From: Falsiroseomonas selenitidurans
Lineage (GTDB): Bacteria > Pseudomonadota > Alphaproteobacteria > Acetobacterales > Acetobacteraceae
Direction: 5' to 3'
Assembly: GCF_012103215.1 (NCBI RefSeq)
Contig: NZ_JAAVNE010000004.1
Coordinates: 1-64,000, forward strand
DNA: 64,000 nucleotides
Of this stretch, positions 61,369 to 64,000 are shown one piece after another. The notes beneath the pieces were generated by a model. It searched no databases. It saw only the letters and a program-made list of their open reading frames with translations, and was not told where the DNA came from. A program made the translations under genes and the position numbers. The stretch's first letter is position 1. Each line of letters begins with the position of its first letter.

Positions 61369-62072
61369 CCCTGACCGCCGATGCGCCGCATCTGCTGGTG
61401 GTGGATGACGATGCGCGGCTGCGCGCCCTGCTGCAACGCTTCCTGACGGAGCAGGGCTTCCGCATCACCGCCGCGGCGGATGCCGCCGCCGCCCGCCACG
61501 CGCTGACCTCCGTCGCCTTCGACCTGATGGTGCTGGACGTGATGATGCCGGGCGAATCCGGCCTGGAGCTGACCGAGAGCCTGCGGCGCGAAGGCCAGGA
61601 TGTGCCGATCCTGATGCTGACCGCGCGCGGCGCGCCGGATGACCGCGTGACCGGCTTCGAGCACGGGGTGGATGACTACCTGGCCAAGCCCTTCGACCCG
61701 CGGGAACTGGCGCTGCGCATCCGCACCATCCTGCGCCGCGCCGCGCCGGCCCCGGCGGTGGAGCCCAGCGCCGGGCCGGTGCAGCTCGGCCCGCGCTGGT
61801 TCGACCCGCAGCGGGCGGAGCTGCGCGGGCCGGAGGGCCTGGTGCGGCTGACCGGCGGCGAACAGGCGCTGCTGCTGGCGCTCGCGCAGCGGCCGAACGA
61901 GGTGCTGAGCCGGGAGGACATCGCCATGGCGCTGGGCACGCCGGAGGCCGGGGAACGCGCCATCGACGTGCAGGTGACGCGCCTGCGCCGCAAGGTGGAG
62001 CCCGACCCGCGGGAGCCGCGCTTCATCCAGACCGTGCGCCATCGCGGCTATGTGCTGCGGCCGGGCCCGTGA
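61365..62072 (+). CDS. OmpR-family response regulator (PetR-like)
   Basis: A 235-residue regulator. Receiver residues D15/D16, D58 (MVLDVMMPG), T/A and K in YLAKPFDPREL are present, followed by a winged-helix DNA-binding domain (LTGGEQALLLALAQRPNEVL; RAIDVQVTRLRRKVEPD; RHRGYVLRP). Co-translated with the MarR gene, and followed 13 bases later by its probable kinase. Confidence 0.93.
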   Translation: MTLTADAPHLLVVDDDARLRALLQRFLTEQGFRITAAADAAAARHALTSVAFDLMVLDVMMPGESGLELTESLRREGQDVPILMLTARGAPDDRVTGFEHGVDDYLAKPFDPRELALRIRTILRRAAPAPAVEPSAGPVQLGPRWFDPQRAELRGPEGLVRLTGGEQALLLALAQRPNEVLSREDIAMALGTPEAGERAIDVQVTRLRRKVEPDPREPRFIQTVRHRGYVLRPGP

Positions 62073-62085
62073 GGCGGCCCCCCGG

Positions 62086-63429
62086 ATGACCGGCCTCGGC
62101 CACAGCCTGCGGGCGCTGGTGCCGCGCGGCCTGCTCGGCCGTTCGCTGCTGATCATCCTGCTGCCGCTGCTGATCCTGCAGGGGGTCGCGCTGCAACTTT
62201 TCTATGGCGGGCATCTCGATGTCATCTCCCGCCGCCTGGCCGGCGGCGTGGCGGGCGAGATCGGCATGGTCATCGAGATGATGCAGCGCATGCCTGACCC
62301 CGCCGACCGCGCCTGGCTGTTCCGCGAATCCGCCTGGCGGCTGGACCTGGCGCTGGCCTTCGAGGCCGGGGCCAATCTGGGCGCGACGCCTGACCGCGCC
62401 GCCTCCCTGCCCCTGCTGCCGCTGGAGGACGACCTGGCGCATGCGATGGCGGAGCGGGTGCGGCGGCCCTTCGACGCCGACTGGCAGTCCGACCGCCGCA
62501 GCGTGATCATCCGCATCCAGCTGGAGGACGGCGTGCTGCATGTGGAGGCGCCGCGCAAGCGCCTGTTCACCGGCACGCTGTACCTGTTCTTCATCTGGCT
62601 GGTCGGGTCGTCCCTGCTGCTGTTCGGCGTCGCCGCGATCTTCATGAAGAACCAGGTGCGCGCCATCCGCCGCCTGGCCGGCGCGGCGGAAGCCTTCGGC
62701 CTGGGCCGCGACATCGGGCTGATGAAGCCGGAGGGGGCGGCGGAGGTGCGCCAGGCGGCCAGCGCCTTCAACCGGATGCAGGACCGCATCCGCCGCTTCG
62801 TGGCGCAGCGGACGGACATGCTGGCCGGCATCAGCCACGACCTGCGCACGCCGCTGACGCGGATGCGCCTGGCGCTCGCCATGCTGCCGCACCGGGCGGA
62901 GGCGGAGGAGGACATCGCGGCGCTCACCGAGGATGTCGAGGAGATGGAGCGCATGGTCGCCTCCTACCTCGCCTTCGCCCGCGGCGAGGCGCAGGAGCAG
63001 ACGCAGCCGACGGACCTTTCCGGCATCGTCCGCGACGTGGCGCAGAAGGCGCGGCGCGATGGGGCGGAGGTGGCGGTGGAGGCGCCGGCGGCGCTGCTGC
63101 TGCCGCTGCGCCCGGATGCGTTGCGGCGCTGCCTGGCCAATCTGCTGGACAATGCCCGCAAGCACGCCCGGCGCATCGCGGTTGCCGTGGCGGAGATTCC
63201 GCGCGGCGAGGCCGGCGCCTGGGCGCAGGTGACGGTGGATGACGACGGCCCGGGCATCCCCGCGGCACAGCGGGAAGAGGCCTTCCGCCCCTTCGCCACG
63301 CTGACCGCGGGCGGCACCGGGCTGGGCCTGGCGATCGCGCGGGATATTGCGCGCGCGCATGGCGGCGACATCGTGCTGGAGGACAGCCCGCTGGGCGGGC
63401 TCCGGGCCAGGGTGCGCCTGCCGGTCTAG
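62086..63429 (+). CDS. EnvZ-type sensor histidine kinase
   Basis: A 447-residue kinase with two membrane helices (about 19-40 and 163-185) framing a periplasmic domain of about 120 residues, HAMP, and HisKA with phospho-acceptor H251 (ISHDLRTPLTRM). HATPase motifs: LLDNARKHA (N box), DDDGPGIP (G1) and GGTGLGLAIARDIARAHGG (G2). It likely phosphorylates the response regulator encoded just upstream. The signal sensed is unknown. Confidence 0.93.
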   Translation: MTGLGHSLRALVPRGLLGRSLLIILLPLLILQGVALQLFYGGHLDVISRRLAGGVAGEIGMVIEMMQRMPDPADRAWLFRESAWRLDLALAFEAGANLGATPDRAASLPLLPLEDDLAHAMAERVRRPFDADWQSDRRSVIIRIQLEDGVLHVEAPRKRLFTGTLYLFFIWLVGSSLLLFGVAAIFMKNQVRAIRRLAGAAEAFGLGRDIGLMKPEGAAEVRQAASAFNRMQDRIRRFVAQRTDMLAGISHDLRTPLTRMRLALAMLPHRAEAEEDIAALTEDVEEMERMVASYLAFARGEAQEQTQPTDLSGIVRDVAQKARRDGAEVAVEAPAALLLPLRPDALRRCLANLLDNARKHARRIAVAVAEIPRGEAGAWAQVTVDDDGPGIPAAQREEAFRPFATLTAGGTGLGLAIARDIARAHGGDIVLEDSPLGGLRARVRLPV

Positions 63430-63531
63430 AGCCGTTTCACCGCCAGCGAAGACGGTGAAACGGCTCCAGCTCATTGTTTCGACGCATTTTCCGACTGGCC
63501 TTGCGAAGCCGCAAGGCTTGAAAACGCCCTA
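63426..63531. repeat. Palindromic intergenic element
   Basis: It starts with a perfect 13-bp inverted repeat AGCCGTTTCACCG/CGGTGAAACGGCT (63430-63442, 63453-63465), then TTGTTTCGACGCATTTTC, a small CTTGCG/CGCAAG hairpin, and ends GAAAACGCCCTAGG. The composition is like the short palindromic repeats scattered in intergenic regions of alphaproteobacteria (TAGAGC...CATTTTC...GAAAACGC). It probably also ends the kinase transcript. Confidence 0.6.
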
Positions 63532-63600
63532 GGGTACGCTGAGTCCAGATGGGATCATCCGGACGCAGCTTGTGCGCTTGCGGCCGGCAGCGACAGGTTT

Positions 63601-63627
63601 GCCCCTTCCCCCTGGCGGGAAAGGGGC
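63601..63627 (-). terminator. Hairpin terminator after phasin gene
   Basis: GCCCCTTCCC and GGGAAAGGGGC pair with one bulged base around a short loop. It begins 9 bases past the phasin stop on the minus strand. It has no clear T run. Confidence 0.5.
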
Positions 63628-63635
63628 GTCAGGAA

Positions 63636-64000
63636 TCAGCCGCCCTGCTGCTTGGCCACCAGGGTCTTCACCTCGTCCATCGCCTCGGTGAAGCGCTTGT
63701 TCAGCACGGACAGCGCCTCGGAGTTGGAGGTCTGGATCAGGTCGGCCACCTCCTTCATGTTGGCGACCGCCCGCTCATAGGCCGACTTCAGGAGTTCCGC
63801 CTGGCGCGCGGCGCGGGCCTGCGGGCTCTCCGTGCCGGACATCATGCGGATCGCATCCGTCATCTCCGCCATCGAGGCCTGCAGGATCTCCATATGGCGG
63901 CGGGCGACGGCCTGCGCGCCTTCCAGCGCCACGCGGTTGGCGTGGGACAGGGCTTCCAGGTTGCGGCGCTGGGCCTCGGCCAGGCCGCCCATGTCCGGCA
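63636..64000 (-). CDS. Phasin family protein (partial)
   Basis: The C-terminal 121 or so residues of a phasin, open to the right edge, so the start lies outside the window. The helical, amphipathic sequence (NRVALEGAQAVARRHMEILQ; MAEMTDAIRMM; AYERAVANMKEVADLI) is typical of proteins that coat polyhydroxyalkanoate granules. It ends AKQQGG. Presence suggests the organism stores PHA. Confidence 0.85.
   Translation of the reverse strand, partial: PDMGGLAEAQRRNLEALSHANRVALEGAQAVARRHMEILQASMAEMTDAIRMMSGTESPQARAARQAELLKSAYERAVANMKEVADLIQTSNSEALSVLNKRFTEAMDEVKTLVAKQQGG

Overview
The window looks like the chromosome of a motile, heme-using alphaproteobacterium of the Acetobacteraceae/Rhodospirillales type, probably Roseomonas-like. 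This is inferred from very high GC, heavy GTG/ATGA start-stop overlaps, Caulobacter-type flagellar gene order (flgF-flgG-flgA-flgH; fliX divergent from flgI-cheL-flbY; fliL-fliM-DUF6468-motE), a one-cysteine DksA, TAXI-TRAP transport, an mct-mcd pair, OpgGH and phasin genes. No rRNA, tRNA, IS element, prophage or CRISPR array was seen.

Layout. Bases 1-167 are a near-identical copy of an internal piece of the heme permease gene found at 33446-33612, joined abruptly to a truncated secreted-protein gene. Bases 168-8162 and 12100-15136 hold two flagellar/chemotaxis blocks. Both have near-perfect sigma-54 promoters preceded by helically phased CGGCA-N5-TGCCG-like palindromes. The start region of flgG has been tandemly duplicated (73-bp period), giving four successive ribosome-binding-site/ATG units. 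Between the two blocks lie a TAXI-type TRAP transporter and an SRAP/HMCES protein.

15.2-22.5 kb: a permease split into two halves, then a tightly coupled five-gene set (RibD-C reductase, zinc-free MDR dehydrogenase, altered PTPS/QueD homologue, family-4 glycosyltransferase, methyltransferase). This looks like a pathway for a glycosylated and methylated pteridine, and is the best candidate here for an undescribed system. It runs directly into an OtnK/OtnC four-carbon acid pair. 22.5-28.7 kb: GNAT enzyme, a histone-H1-like Lys/Ala protein, prpC-prpD with a divergent LysR regulator and a clear palindromic operator.

28.9-36.8 kb: a Fur-boxed heme-uptake operon (hemP, TonB receptor, hmuSTUV) followed by a TpsB transporter without a visible TpsA partner. 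36.8-39.7 kb: mct-mcd (mesaconyl-CoA C1:C4 transferase and methylsuccinyl-CoA dehydrogenase). 40.2-46.4 kb: osmoregulated periplasmic glucan genes opgG-opgH and an HWE histidine kinase. 46.7-49.1 kb: stress-protein, secreted repeat and CYTH genes, with short tandem repeats at gene edges.

49.2-64 kb: uvrB, a glycine-zipper lipoprotein, a pteridine-reductase-like SDR with folB, uvrC, pgsA, a lipoprotein, moaD-moaE, two tandem paralogous membrane proteins of unknown function, an NTF2-like protein, a MarR/response-regulator/kinase trio resembling petP-petR, a palindromic intergenic element and a phasin gene that runs off the right edge.
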